Source of the DNA: Lagierella massiliensis
Lineage (GTDB): Bacteria; Bacillota; Clostridia; Tissierellales; Peptoniphilaceae
DNA: 64,000 nucleotides
NCBI GenBank assembly: GCA_030532135.1
Contig: JAUNLT010000002.1
Span: forward strand, 62,001-126,000
Direction: 5' to 3'
Positions within the stretch are counted from its first letter, which is position 1; the number at the start of each line of letters is the position of its first letter. Position numbers and translations under genes: made by a program. Under the pieces are notes generated by a model. The model was given only the letters and a program-made list of their open reading frames with translations, was not told the DNA's origin and did not search any database. Positions 34,914 to 44,445 of this stretch are shown piece after piece.

Positions 34914-36272
34914 ATGGAAAAAAGTTTAGAGATTCTAAAAGAGAGGCTATCCGAATCCCTGGAGAATGGGAATTTAAAAGAGACCAAAATGATTCTAAAT
35001 TCTTTAAATATATACGATATTGCAGAATTTTTTGATGATTTATCTCAAACAGATCTAACTATATGTTTCAATCTACTATCGAAAGATACTGCTGCATTGG
35101 TGTTTGCAGAGATGGATATTGAACAACAAAAGCTTCTAATTTCCGGATTTTCTGATGAAGTTTTAGAGCAAATAATAAACGGTCTAAGAACAGATGATAA
35201 GGTCGACATCATTGAGGAACTACCTTCGAATTTAGTAAAAAAAGTTTTAAAATTTACAGATCCTGAACATAGACGTGTAATCAATACCATGTTGAACTAC
35301 CCTAAAGATTCAGCAGGTTCAATAATGACAATAGAATATGCCTCTACTAAAGCAGGTCATACGGTTGAGGAAGTTATTAAACTTTTAAAGAAAAATGGCG
35401 CTAACAAAGAAACCATTGATATTATATATATAATTGATGATACTAGACATTTAATAGGTGAAGTATCCTTAGCCGACTTAGTTCTTTCAGATTCTGAAGC
35501 ACCTATATCCTCTATTATGAACCACGATGTTATATCTGTTAATACCACCGAAGATAGAGAAGAGGTTTCAAGAATTTTCACAAAATATGACTTTTATAAT
35601 ATGCCCGTTGTAGACAATGAAAATCGCCTTGTTGGAATTATCACAGTTGATGACGTATTAGATATTATAGAACAAGAAATCACAGAAGATATGGATATAA
35701 TGTCTGCGATAACTCCTACAATTAAACCCTATAAACAGCTATCAGTTTTTGAAATTTGTAAAAATAGAGTGCCTTGGTTATTAGTTTTACTAATTTCATC
35801 GACTTTTACTTCACTTATATTGATGAATTATGAAAAGACCTTGGAAAAATATGTAGTTCTTGCTGCATTTTTACCTATGATAACAGATACAGGGGGTAAT
35901 GCTGGAAGTCAGTCTGCTTCCACCATTATACGTTCTCTTTCTTTAAAGGAAATTGACCTTAAAGATTTGTTATATGTAATTTGGAAAGAGGCAAGAGTTG
36001 CTTTTTTTGCAGGCTTAATACTTTCATTTTTTAATTTTTTAAAGTTGATGTTTTTTGATAAAGTTGGCCTTCACGTGGCTGCTGTAGTATCTGTAACAGT
36101 TGTGGTTACAGTTCTTCTTGCAAAAGTTACAGGTTCTATCTTGCCTGTAGTAGCCGATAGTCTTGGTGCAGATCCAGCAGTTATGGCAAGTCCACTTATC
36201 ACTACCATTGTAGATGCACTTGCTATACTTGTTTATTTAAATATAGCAATAGCAATGTTACCTAATATGTAA
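34914..36272 (+). CDS. mgtE: Magnesium transporter MgtE
   Basis: 452 residues: N-terminal MgtE superhelical domain (about 15-120), CBS pair (about 130-255; ISSIMNHDVISVN and MPVVDNENRLVGIITVDDVLD), a plug helix and five membrane segments (from about 285) with TDTGGNAGSQSASTIIR, the MgtE pore signature. It imports Mg2+ down its gradient, gated by cytosolic Mg2+ at the CBS domains. Controlled by the M-box in its leader. fumC starts 12 bases downstream and may be co-transcribed. Confidence 0.96.
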   Translation: MEKSLEILKERLSESLENGNLKETKMILNSLNIYDIAEFFDDLSQTDLTICFNLLSKDTAALVFAEMDIEQQKLLISGFSDEVLEQIINGLRTDDKVDIIEELPSNLVKKVLKFTDPEHRRVINTMLNYPKDSAGSIMTIEYASTKAGHTVEEVIKLLKKNGANKETIDIIYIIDDTRHLIGEVSLADLVLSDSEAPISSIMNHDVISVNTTEDREEVSRIFTKYDFYNMPVVDNENRLVGIITVDDVLDIIEQEITEDMDIMSAITPTIKPYKQLSVFEICKNRVPWLLVLLISSTFTSLILMNYEKTLEKYVVLAAFLPMITDTGGNAGSQSASTIIRSLSLKEIDLKDLLYVIWKEARVAFFAGLILSFFNFLKLMFFDKVGLHVAAVVSVTVVVTVLLAKVTGSILPVVADSLGADPAVMASPLITTIVDALAILVYLNIAIAMLPNM

Positions 36273-36284
36273 AAGGAGAGTAAA

Positions 36285-37649
36285 TTGAAAACTAGAATTG
36301 AACACGACAGTATTGGAGAATTAGAAGTTCCTGAAGAACACTATTGGGGAGCACAAACCCAAAGATCTTTCCAAAATTTTAAAATTGGTACAGAAAAAAT
36401 GCCTAGAGATATAATCGAATCTCTTGCAATCGTCAAAAGATCTTCAGCTATAGTAAATTGTGAACTTTCTATACTATCTGAAGAGAAAAGAGATTTAATT
36501 GTAAAAGTATGCGATGAAATAATAAATGGAGGATTGGAAGAAGAATTTCCCCTTGCATTGTGGCAAACAGGAAGTGGTACTCAAAGCAATATGAATGTTA
36601 ACGAGGTTATAGCACATAGAGGCAATGAAATCGCAAATGACAATATTTTACATCCAAATGACGATGTAAATAAGTCTCAAAGTTCCAACGATACATTTCC
36701 TACCGCTATGCACATAGCTGCTTATACTTCCTTACAAAAAAAACTTATTCCCCAATTAAAAGATACTTTGAATGTACTATATGGACTTTCAGTAGATAAT
36801 GCCAATATTATAAAAGTAGGTAGAACTCATTTACAAGACGCTACACCTCTTTCCCTTGGACAAGAAATTTCAGCATGGTCAAATATGCTAGAAAAATCAA
36901 TTCAGTACATTGAACAGTCCAGTAAACACTTACTATCCCTTGCAATTGGAGGAACAGCTGTAGGTACAGGATTAAACGCTCCAGAGGGTTATGATGAAAA
37001 AGTATGTAATGAAATAAAATCCTTCACAGGTTTTGACTTCTCTCCTGCAGAAAACAAATTTCACGCTCTTTCTTCAAAAGACGAACTTGTTAACTGTCAT
37101 GGAAGTTTAAAAACCTTAGCCACAAATCTATTAAAAATAGCAAATGACGTTAGATTTCTAGCATCTGGTCCTAGATGTGGAATAGGAGAACTTTTAATTC
37201 CAGCCAATGAACCTGGAAGTTCCATAATGCCCGGAAAAGTTAATCCTACACAAGCGGAAGCTTTGAGCATGGTTGTGGCACAAGTTCTTGGAAATGACAC
37301 AACTATTTCATTTTGTGGGTCCCAGGGTAATTTTCAATTAAATGTATTTATGCCAGTAATTATATTTAATTTTTTACAGTCTGTAACTCTCTTAACCGAT
37401 GGACTAAACTCATTTACCGATAAGTGCTTAAAGGGCTTAAAGCCTAATGAAGAAAAAATCAAAGAGTATTTAGATCAGTCCTTAATGCTTGTGACAGCTC
37501 TAAACCCTTATATAGGTTATGAAAATGGTGCAAAGATTGCAAAATATGCACATAAAAATAACACCACCTTAAAAGATGCTGCCATAAAACTTGAAATTTT
37601 AACAGAAGAAGAATTTAACAAATATATGGATCCTGAAAAAATGATTTAA
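36285..37649 (+). CDS. fumC: Fumarate hydratase class II
   Basis: 454 residues starting with TTG 36285, seven bases after AAAGGAGAG. The superfamily signature GSSIMPGKVNPTQAEA lies near 310-325, with earlier TGSGTQSNMNVNEV and GRTHLQDATPLSLGQE. It is the oxygen-stable (non Fe-S) fumarase interconverting fumarate and malate. It follows mgtE by 12 bases, so the M-box may affect it through readthrough. Confidence 0.95.
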   Translation: MKTRIEHDSIGELEVPEEHYWGAQTQRSFQNFKIGTEKMPRDIIESLAIVKRSSAIVNCELSILSEEKRDLIVKVCDEIINGGLEEEFPLALWQTGSGTQSNMNVNEVIAHRGNEIANDNILHPNDDVNKSQSSNDTFPTAMHIAAYTSLQKKLIPQLKDTLNVLYGLSVDNANIIKVGRTHLQDATPLSLGQEISAWSNMLEKSIQYIEQSSKHLLSLAIGGTAVGTGLNAPEGYDEKVCNEIKSFTGFDFSPAENKFHALSSKDELVNCHGSLKTLATNLLKIANDVRFLASGPRCGIGELLIPANEPGSSIMPGKVNPTQAEALSMVVAQVLGNDTTISFCGSQGNFQLNVFMPVIIFNFLQSVTLLTDGLNSFTDKCLKGLKPNEEKIKEYLDQSLMLVTALNPYIGYENGAKIAKYAHKNNTTLKDAAIKLEILTEEEFNKYMDPEKMI

Positions 37650-37653
37650 AGAC

Positions 37654-37694
37654 AAATACCCTAAAGTTAAGATTAACTTAACTTTAGGGTATTT
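37654..37694. terminator. Bidirectional terminator fumC/ZIP
   Basis: Perfect 18-bp inverted repeat AAATACCCTAAAGTTAAG / CTTAACTTTAGGGTATTT around ATTAA, between convergent genes ending at 37649 and 37696. Confidence 0.88.
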
Positions 37695-37695
37695 A

Positions 37696-38469
37696 TTATC
37701 CCAATAGTATATCCATTATCATCATTATGATAAATCCAATTATTACTCCATAAGTAGCTTCTCTCTCATAACCTCCACTATGTGTTTCAGGAATTATCTC
37801 ATCACTGATTACAAATAGCATTGCTCCTCCTGCAAGCGCAAGTATAAACGGAAGTACTTGAGAGAATAAATTTACAAGACCATAACCTAAAAAAGCCCCA
37901 ATAGGTTCTACAAATCCTGTTATTAAAGCTATTAGAAAAGCCTTTTTTACTGAATAATCTTCTCTTAATAGGGATATGGCAACTGCTAGACCCTCTGGCA
38001 TATTTTGTAATCCTATACCTAAGGCGATTGAAATTCCATTTGTAATTTCTCCAGTTCCAAACCCTACTCCAGTAGCTAAACCTTCTGGAAAATTGTGAAT
38101 TGTTATAGCAATTATAAATAACCAAATCTTTTTTAAACTATCCGGTGAAGTTCCCTCCATTTTATTGTCTAGTAAATGTTCATGTGGTGCATACTTATCA
38201 ATTAAATCAAGCATTACAGCTCCTAAAAAGATTCCAAGACCTGTAATTAGAACTGCCTTAATTCCTCCTCCACCAAATTCAATACTTGGTATGATTAAAG
38301 AAAAACAACTAGCCGCAAGCATTACACCTGCTGCAAAACCTAACAGAGTGTCAAGTAAAGACCTCTTTATTTTACTTTTAAAAAAAATAGGTACAGCTCC
38401 TAGTCCTGTCATAAAGCCTGGTATTAAAAGCCCAAGAGCCACAACCCACTTTGAATCTATATTTCCCAT
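37696..38469 (-). CDS. ZIP family metal transporter
   Basis: 257 residues, about eight membrane segments. The metal-binding motifs are HNFPEGLATGVGFG (helix IV) and NMPEGLAVAISLL (helix V). It resembles the ZupT/ZIP group that imports Zn2+, Fe2+ or Mn2+. The ATG has an AGGAGG-type site upstream. Specificity cannot be read. Confidence 0.92.
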   Translation of the reverse strand: MGNIDSKWVVALGLLIPGFMTGLGAVPIFFKSKIKRSLLDTLLGFAAGVMLAASCFSLIIPSIEFGGGGIKAVLITGLGIFLGAVMLDLIDKYAPHEHLLDNKMEGTSPDSLKKIWLFIIAITIHNFPEGLATGVGFGTGEITNGISIALGIGLQNMPEGLAVAISLLREDYSVKKAFLIALITGFVEPIGAFLGYGLVNLFSQVLPFILALAGGAMLFVISDEIIPETHSGGYEREATYGVIIGFIIMMIMDILLG

Positions 38470-38554
38470 TACTTTCCTCCCTTTTTCTCAAAAAATATAA
38501 TATCACAGTAGAGTAATTTTGATAATACTAAATGTTAAATCTTTAAATTTAACA

Positions 38555-38588
38555 AAAAAAAGCACTGACAATTGTCAGTGCTTTTTTT
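38555..38588. terminator. Terminator of the AGCS symporter gene
   Basis: Perfect palindromic stem AGCACTGACAA / TTGTCAGTGCT with A-run and T-run on either side. It lies downstream of the gene ending at 38610 and upstream of the ZIP start. Confidence 0.92.
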
Positions 38589-38609
38589 ACTGAAAGGTAT
38601 TAATAAAAA

Positions 38610-40043
38610 TTATTTGTGTTCATATTCATAATCATATGTGATTTTTCCAAGTTGTTTTAACCTGTCATAATCTTTAGTTAATGCTTTTACATGTTTATGA
38701 AGGAATAATAAACCTACTAAGTTAGGGAATACCATTAATCCGTTAAAGAAGTCAGATAGGTTCCATACAAAGTCAATCTTAAATACTGAACCTAGAACTA
38801 TACAAACAACTACTATAATTCTATATGGAAGAAGTCCTTTTTTACCAAATAAATATCTGATATTTGTTTCTCCAAAATAGTACCAACCAATTACTGTGGT
38901 AAAAGCAAATGCTGTTAAACATATAGCTAGTACTACTTTACCAAATCCTGGGAATGCTATTCCAAACGCCTCTTGAGTCATAAGAGGACCTTCTTTTCCT
39001 GAACTGTAAGCTCCTGTTAGGATTATAACCAATGCTGTAGCTGTACATACGATACCTGTGTCAATTAATACTCCAAGCATAGCTGTTAAACCTTGTTCAA
39101 CAGGGTGGTTAACTTTAGCTGTAGCGTGAGCATGAGGTGTAGAACCCATACCTGCCTCATTTGAGAATAGACCTCTTGCTACCCCAAATCTTATAGCTAA
39201 TTTAACTGTTATACCTGCTCCAGCTCCTAGTGCAGCTTGAGGGTTGAAAGCACCTTCAAATATTAGTCCAAATCCTTTTCCTATATCTGATCTAAATTTA
39301 ATAAGTACAAATATTGCAAGACCAACATAAACAAGTGCCATTATAGGAACTACCATCTCTGCAAAGTTTGCAATTCTCTTAATACCACCTATAAATACTA
39401 AAGCTGCAAGTATTGCTATTACAATACCTATTGCAATTGTAGGTACTCCAAAAGCTTCGTTTATAGCAGAAGCCATAGAGTTTGACTGTACCATGTTTCC
39501 TATAAAACCTAATGCTAATATAATTGCTACAGAGAAGAATCCAGCTAAAAACTTAGCTAATCCTTTGTTTTGTATACCTTGGCTAATGTAGAATGAAGGA
39601 CCCCCAACGGTTTCACCGTCTTTGTCAAGAGTTCTAAATTTTTGAGCAAGTACAGCCTCTGCAAATATTGTTCCCATTCCAAATATAGCTGCTAGCCACA
39701 TCCAGAATATAGCTCCTGGACCACCAGATAGTATTGCTGTTGCAACCCCTGCAACGTTACCTGTACCTATTTGAGCTGCAATTGCAACTGCTAGAGCTTG
39801 GAATGAAGAAATTTCTCCAGCCGCTTTTCTTCTTGCATTTTCCTCTTTGTCAAATAGTCCGCCAAATGTTTGTTTAAAGGCAGCCCCTAATCTAGCAAAT
39901 TGAGGGAAACTTAAATAAATTGTAAAAAATAGTCCAACAATAGGTAATAAGAAAATTAATACCTTGTCCCAAATAATACCGTTTCCAACAGCAACGAATT
40001 TGGTTGCCGCTTCGGCAATTCCTGCAAATAATAAACCTTTCAC
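38610..40043 (-). CDS. Alanine/glycine:cation symporter (AGCS family)
   Basis: 477 residues from GTG 40043, which has AAAGGAGGT five bases upstream; the longer frame from 40085 would put that site inside the gene. About ten membrane segments, with AGCS signatures AAQIGTGNVAGVATAI and FSNEAGMGSTPHAHATA. It imports alanine or glycine with Na+. Lying beside the selenocysteine genes and about 4 kb from the glycine reductase operon, it is a reasonable supplier of glycine; that substrate is inferred. Confidence 0.92.
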   Translation of the reverse strand: MKGLLFAGIAEAATKFVAVGNGIIWDKVLIFLLPIVGLFFTIYLSFPQFARLGAAFKQTFGGLFDKEENARRKAAGEISSFQALAVAIAAQIGTGNVAGVATAILSGGPGAIFWMWLAAIFGMGTIFAEAVLAQKFRTLDKDGETVGGPSFYISQGIQNKGLAKFLAGFFSVAIILALGFIGNMVQSNSMASAINEAFGVPTIAIGIVIAILAALVFIGGIKRIANFAEMVVPIMALVYVGLAIFVLIKFRSDIGKGFGLIFEGAFNPQAALGAGAGITVKLAIRFGVARGLFSNEAGMGSTPHAHATAKVNHPVEQGLTAMLGVLIDTGIVCTATALVIILTGAYSSGKEGPLMTQEAFGIAFPGFGKVVLAICLTAFAFTTVIGWYYFGETNIRYLFGKKGLLPYRIIVVVCIVLGSVFKIDFVWNLSDFFNGLMVFPNLVGLLFLHKHVKALTKDYDRLKQLGKITYDYEYEHK

Positions 40044-40151
40044 TTTGACCTCCTTTAGGCTTAAACGTTTTCCTAGTGCAAGCACGTCGATTGCACTCTT
40101 TTAACAACTCCCTTTCAGTATCTATATTAATTTATAATATAGTATGTAACG

Positions 40152-40248
40152 TGGCGGGAATGCGTGGGAATCGAACCCACCCGAGAAGCTCCTAACCCCT
40201 CATACTGGTTTTGAAGACCAGAGAGCACACCAGCACTCATTCACTCCC
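40152..40248 (-). tRNA. selC: tRNA-Sec (anticodon UCA)
   Basis: 97 bases with the features of bacterial tRNA-Sec. Anticodon stem CUGGU/ACCAG holds the loop CUUCAAA with anticodon UCA. There is a 6-bp D stem GAGUGC/GUGCUC with a tiny UGGU loop, and a long variable arm GAGGGG...CUUCUC. The T arm is GUGGG-UUCGAUU-CCCAC and the end is GCCA with CCA encoded. The 8-position acceptor stem GGGAGUGA/GCAUUCCC has one G-U pair and an A-G mismatch at its last position. It lies downstream of selB on the same strand. Confidence 0.97.
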
Positions 40249-40320
40249 ACATCACATATATTCTACCATATTTTTATAATAATGAGAAATTTCTTGTATT
40301 TAATTTTTTTATTTTAATAT

Positions 40321-42201
40321 CTATACAAGGATTCTATAATCATCAACCCTTCTTGTCAGTTTGATACTATCAAAATAATCTAGTATTAAAAGTACATTTT
40401 TTCTGCTTGAACCGAGTATATCTCTAGCCTCTGAAACTGTAATTTTGCCATTATCTTCTAAATATCCTATAATTTTCTCTCTTGCCATTTCAAAGTCTTT
40501 TTTCAATAAGATATTTTTTTCAGATCCAAATACAATAATCTCATCTCCTGCCATAAACTCAAGTACTTGTCTTTTCTCCTTATCTTTACCACTCAAAGAA
40601 GAAATATTTTCAATCTTCTCAAGTCCATTACTTTGGATTTCATGTAAAAGCTCTTCTTTTACTTTTTTCTGTTTAGGACTTAAGGTTACTTTATGACTTG
40701 CTAGACCAAAGTTTTTTGAAATTTCTACTATAGTATTTTTTTCCGTCATAAGTTCTAGAATATACTCAAGCTCTCTTAAATTTAATTCATATGAGGATTG
40801 AGTCAAAATCTCATTCTTTGTCATTCCTAAAGCTAGTGGGTTTTTCTCATGAAATCTCTCTAATATATCTTTTATATTTTCCACGATTTTCATAAAAACC
40901 TGCTCACTAACATAGCGATCCACTATTTTAAAAAGTCTTTTTTTATCAATCAGATTAGATACTTCTTGTCCTACTACATCTTTATTTTCTCCCGTATAGG
41001 AAATTATTTCTTTTAAAGATAATAAACCGTCCTCAGAATTTGCAAACTGAACTATTATATCTTCCAGTTCCCCCTGTTCCTTAATCTGCAGTTGCTTTAC
41101 AAGCTCTTCGTCTATGTTGTGTTTTTTAGCTAAAGGCTCAATAATTATACCCCCACCAATGGTTTCTACCGGTGAATAAGAACGAAATACAAACCTATCT
41201 CTATTTCTACATACAAGAGGTTCCTCAAGTCTTAGTTGAACAAAACCTTCCTCTCCTTGATTTATCTCTTCTTGATCCAAAGGTACAGCCCTACAAAATA
41301 TTTCTCTAGTTCCTATTCCCAGTCTAAGTCTCATCCAGTGATGTATTGGAAAATCCGCAGAATTTGAAACCATTACTTTACAATCCACAATATTTGTCGT
41401 TATAACAGAACCTTCTTTTGCAATTACATCCCCTCTTTTTATATCTCCCGACTTAATCCCAGAGAGATTTATCGCAGTTCTTTGCCCTGCATATGCGGTA
41501 TCTTCATCTTTACCATGTACTTGAATAGACCTTACCTTTGCAACTTTTCCCTCAGGATAGATGAAAACATCATCTCCCTTAGAAATTTTTCCTTCCATAA
41601 GAGTTCCTGTAATAACTATTCCTATTCCTTTTACTGGAAAAGCCCTATCTATATTCATCCTAAAAGGCGTATCTGATTTTTTTTCTTCCACAAGCTCACT
41701 TTCCTGAGCAATTAACGCTTTTAAATCTTCAATTCCCCTTAAAGAAATTGAATCTACTTCTATAATAGGAGCATCTTGTAAAAAAGTACCCTTTGCAAAA
41801 TCTTTAAGCTCTTCCTTTACTAATATCAAGTATTCTTCTTCTACCATATCCGATTTAGTCAAGACGATAATTCCCCTATGAACATCCATGTACGATAAAA
41901 TATCTAAGTGTTCTTTACTTTGAGGCATAACCCCTTCATCAGCCGCAATTATAAACAAAACTAAATCGATACCTGTTGCACCAGCCATCATATTCTTTAT
42001 AAATTTCTCATGACCTGGCACATCTACAATACCTATCCTGTTGCCATTAGGTAAATCTAAATAGGTAAATCCTAAGTTAATGGATATACCCCTTTTCTTT
42101 TCTTCCTGTAAAGTGTCAGTTTCTCTACCAGTTAAAGCCTTAACCAAAGTAGTCTTGCCATGATCAATATGACCGGCAGTTCCTATAATAATATTTTTCA
42201 T
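40321..42201 (-). CDS. selB: Selenocysteine-specific elongation factor SelB
   Basis: 626 residues from ATG 42201, with AAGGAG upstream. The N-terminal EF-Tu-like GTPase has GTAGHIDHGKTTLVKALTG, DVPGHEKFIKNM and LTKSDM. Beta-barrel domains follow, and the C-terminal half carries winged-helix repeats that bind the SECIS hairpin (about 440-626). It delivers Sec-tRNA to UGA codons, needed for grdA, grdB and the radical SAM selenoprotein. Its start overlaps the selA stop (TAATG), so the two are co-translated. Confidence 0.97.
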   Translation of the reverse strand: MKNIIIGTAGHIDHGKTTLVKALTGRETDTLQEEKKRGISINLGFTYLDLPNGNRIGIVDVPGHEKFIKNMMAGATGIDLVLFIIAADEGVMPQSKEHLDILSYMDVHRGIIVLTKSDMVEEEYLILVKEELKDFAKGTFLQDAPIIEVDSISLRGIEDLKALIAQESELVEEKKSDTPFRMNIDRAFPVKGIGIVITGTLMEGKISKGDDVFIYPEGKVAKVRSIQVHGKDEDTAYAGQRTAINLSGIKSGDIKRGDVIAKEGSVITTNIVDCKVMVSNSADFPIHHWMRLRLGIGTREIFCRAVPLDQEEINQGEEGFVQLRLEEPLVCRNRDRFVFRSYSPVETIGGGIIIEPLAKKHNIDEELVKQLQIKEQGELEDIIVQFANSEDGLLSLKEIISYTGENKDVVGQEVSNLIDKKRLFKIVDRYVSEQVFMKIVENIKDILERFHEKNPLALGMTKNEILTQSSYELNLRELEYILELMTEKNTIVEISKNFGLASHKVTLSPKQKKVKEELLHEIQSNGLEKIENISSLSGKDKEKRQVLEFMAGDEIIVFGSEKNILLKKDFEMAREKIIGYLEDNGKITVSEARDILGSSRKNVLLILDYFDSIKLTRRVDDYRILV

Positions 42202-43613
42202 TATAAACTCCTTGGAAAACAATTTTCGATTTCTTCAGCAATCCTATCAAAATCCTTATCATTTAAAGTCCTTAAATCCAGCATATACCTATCATCTTTT
42301 ATCCTTCCAATGACATGGATTTTTGAAAGCCTTAAAGTCTCCTCAATTTTAACAGAGCTAACCCCTTCTCCTTGAAGGACTATGACTTTAGAATCAAATT
42401 CCTCTCCTGGCATAGAACCTCCACCTACAGTAGATTTTTCATCCTCGACATTCACTTTTAAAAAAGTGTTTTTATCTTCAATTTTAGATTTTAAAACATT
42501 AGCTCTAACTTCAAGTTCCTCTGGTGTATAGGTAATCATTCTTATTGTGGGAATGTGTTTTTTTGCCTTTTCTTCATCAAAGTACATTCTAATTGTACAT
42601 TCAAGCGCTGCTAGAGTAAATTTATCAACTCTTAACGCTCTAAGAATCTGGTTTTTCTTCATCTTATCTATATGTTCTTTCTTCCCAACAATAATTCCCG
42701 CTTGAGGCCCTCCAAGCAATTTGTCTCCACTAAATGTTATAAGATCAATACCCGACTTAATAGATTCAGAAATTGTGGGTTCGTGGGGAAGTCCATACTC
42801 CTCCATGTTAAAATAAACACCACTTCCCAAATCTTCAACCACCGGCAAATTGTACTTATCTCCAAGTTCTTTCAATTCCCTATTTGATACGGCATCAGTA
42901 AATCCTATCATCTTATAATTGCTAGTGTGTACTTTCATGAGTACAGAAGTTTCTTCAGTAATGGCGTCTTCATAGTCAGAGATTCTAGTTTTATTAGTAG
43001 ATCCCACTTCCACAAGTTTTGCACCACTCATGGACATTACAGAAGGTATTCTAAAAGCTCCACCAACTTCTACTAGTTCTCCCCTCGATACAATCGCCTC
43101 TTTATCTTTGGCGAAAGTATTTAAAACTAAAAAAACTGCAGCAGCATTATTATTTACAATGAGTGCATCCTCAACTCCAAATAAAAGTTTTATCATCTTC
43201 GTAACATGAGAATACCTTGAGCCCCTCTTGCCCTTTTCAATATCGTATTCTAAGTTGGAATATCCTGAAATTATATTCCAAATTTCATCTTTAAGCGAAT
43301 CATCCAATAATGACCTTCCCAGGTTAGTGTGAAGAATTGTTCCCGTTCCATTAATAACATTTAATAAAGAAGGAGAAAATTCTTGCTCCAATTTAATTTC
43401 TACCTGCTGTACAATATTTTCAAAACCCAACTTATGAAATATCCTCTCAATTGTTTCATCTGTCGAACCTACAATTTCTTTTCTAAGTTCATCTAACACA
43501 TCTCTAATTGCTTTTGTCTTAAGAACTCTAGAGTATTCAAGTTCACTAATTTTATTTGATTTAAGAATCTCTTCAACTTGAGGAATCCTTTTAAACAAGT
43601 CTTTTTTTGTCAT
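42201..43613 (-). CDS. selA: L-seryl-tRNA(Sec) selenium transferase SelA
   Basis: 470 residues, normal for SelA. The PLP lysine is in TFSGDKLLGGPQAGIIVG; the N-terminal domain binds tRNA-Sec (INGTGTILHTNLGRSLL). It converts Ser-tRNA-Sec to Sec-tRNA-Sec using selenophosphate. First gene of selA-selB-selC. selD, which makes selenophosphate, is not in the window. Confidence 0.97.
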   Translation of the reverse strand: MTKKDLFKRIPQVEEILKSNKISELEYSRVLKTKAIRDVLDELRKEIVGSTDETIERIFHKLGFENIVQQVEIKLEQEFSPSLLNVINGTGTILHTNLGRSLLDDSLKDEIWNIISGYSNLEYDIEKGKRGSRYSHVTKMIKLLFGVEDALIVNNNAAAVFLVLNTFAKDKEAIVSRGELVEVGGAFRIPSVMSMSGAKLVEVGSTNKTRISDYEDAITEETSVLMKVHTSNYKMIGFTDAVSNRELKELGDKYNLPVVEDLGSGVYFNMEEYGLPHEPTISESIKSGIDLITFSGDKLLGGPQAGIIVGKKEHIDKMKKNQILRALRVDKFTLAALECTIRMYFDEEKAKKHIPTIRMITYTPEELEVRANVLKSKIEDKNTFLKVNVEDEKSTVGGGSMPGEEFDSKVIVLQGEGVSSVKIEETLRLSKIHVIGRIKDDRYMLDLRTLNDKDFDRIAEEIENCFPRSL

Positions 43614-43788
43614 CTATTTCTCCAATCTCAAACTAATTCTATCTTTATTTATATAAGCATTATATGTATTAAGTGTAATAGAAAAACTTAAAACTTTAAA
43701 GCTTTACATATATTTATTAATATCTTTATCTATTTGTAACGTTTTTGTAATATTTTAAATAAATAAATTTTAAAGAACTCTTTATTCG

Positions 43789-43817
43789 TTGACTTTTTGA
43801 CAATCGGGTGCTATCAT
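43789..43817 (+). promoter_or_regulatory. Promoter of the glycine riboswitch / grd operon
   Basis: -35 TTGACT (43789-43794), 17-base spacer, -10 TATCAT (43812-43817). The transcript would begin near 43824, before the riboswitch leader. A second TTGACA at 43797 has no suitably spaced -10. Confidence 0.6.
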
Positions 43818-43851
43818 ATACATGAAAGTTAAGAAAATAACTAAATATTAT

Positions 43852-43968
43852 CGGTGTGATTGTCGTGGGAGACACATACGGACCGAAGGGACAAAAAGAC
43901 TTCTGCCAATAGTTTTTGAAATTCTCAGGTAAAAGGACCGCGACAGGACCGGATTCTGAAGTTACCGA
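43852..43968 (+). ncRNA. Glycine riboswitch (single aptamer)
   Basis: One glycine aptamer is visible. P1 is TGTCGTGG (43861-43868) with CCGCGACA (43938-43945); conserved core blocks are GGACCGAAGGGACAA and TTCTCAGGTAAAAGGACCG. A leader TCGGT (43853-43857 region) can pair with ACCGG just after P1 (leader-linker helix) or with ACCGA near 43964. The second full aptamer of the common tandem form is absent, so this is a singlet type. Glycine riboswitches usually turn genes on; the gene set downstream degrades glycine, so an ON switch is expected. Confidence 0.92.
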
Positions 43969-44004
43969 CAGAGGATAAAGGCATATCTATTCTGTCGTTT
44001 TTTT
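43966..44004 (+). terminator. Riboswitch-controlled terminator before grdX
   Basis: CGACAGA (43966-43972) and TCTGTCG (43991-43997) form a stem followed by seven Ts. The first arm overlaps bases that can pair with the riboswitch leader, giving a possible anti-terminator choice when glycine is bound (inference). Confidence 0.85.
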
Positions 44005-44065
44005 ACATGTGTAACATTTTTTCTTAACATTTATAGTAAAATGATATATCTTATAAGAGGTGTCT

Positions 44066-44431
44066 ATGTTAATTATTACAAACAATCCTAAATTTATTGG
44101 TTTAAAAAGACAAGATTGTGAAATTAGATACTTGGAAGAAGATTATCTATCAGTATTAAAGGCTGCTAGAGATCTGGTTCATACCGGTTATGAGGTATTA
44201 ACTCATCCCCTATACGGTTCCGTAAAACCCTATGAGACCGTTTACAGAACCATAGTATTAAAAGAAGGGGATAAAACAGATTTTAACTCAGTTCAACTTT
44301 TAGAAAATGCCATAGAAACCGCTGAAAAATTCTATAAAATGAATAAACACTTTAAATGGACAGCGGATATCTTGGACGATTTCCAAGTTATAGATAAGGA
44401 TTTAATCGATAACGCACTAGAGAGAATTTAA
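44066..44431 (+). CDS. grdX: GrdX-type glycine reductase-associated protein
   Basis: 121 residues from ATG 44066 (AGAGG upstream); begins MLIITNNPKF. Motifs VHTGYEVLTHPLYGSVKPYETVYRTI match the small GrdX protein that heads glycine/sarcosine/betaine reductase operons. Its function is not established; an assembly or accessory role is usually suggested. It is the first gene after the glycine riboswitch, and trxB follows after 14 bases. Confidence 0.88.
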   Translation: MLIITNNPKFIGLKRQDCEIRYLEEDYLSVLKAARDLVHTGYEVLTHPLYGSVKPYETVYRTIVLKEGDKTDFNSVQLLENAIETAEKFYKMNKHFKWTADILDDFQVIDKDLIDNALERI

Positions 44432-44445
44432 TAGTTGGAGGGCAT

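Larger units (their letters stand above)
43614..44065. other. Divergent region selA / grd operon
   Basis: 452 bases. The left half (43614-43785) is A/T-rich and must hold the selA promoter, which I could not pin down. The right half has the grd promoter, glycine riboswitch and terminator, listed separately. Confidence 0.7.
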
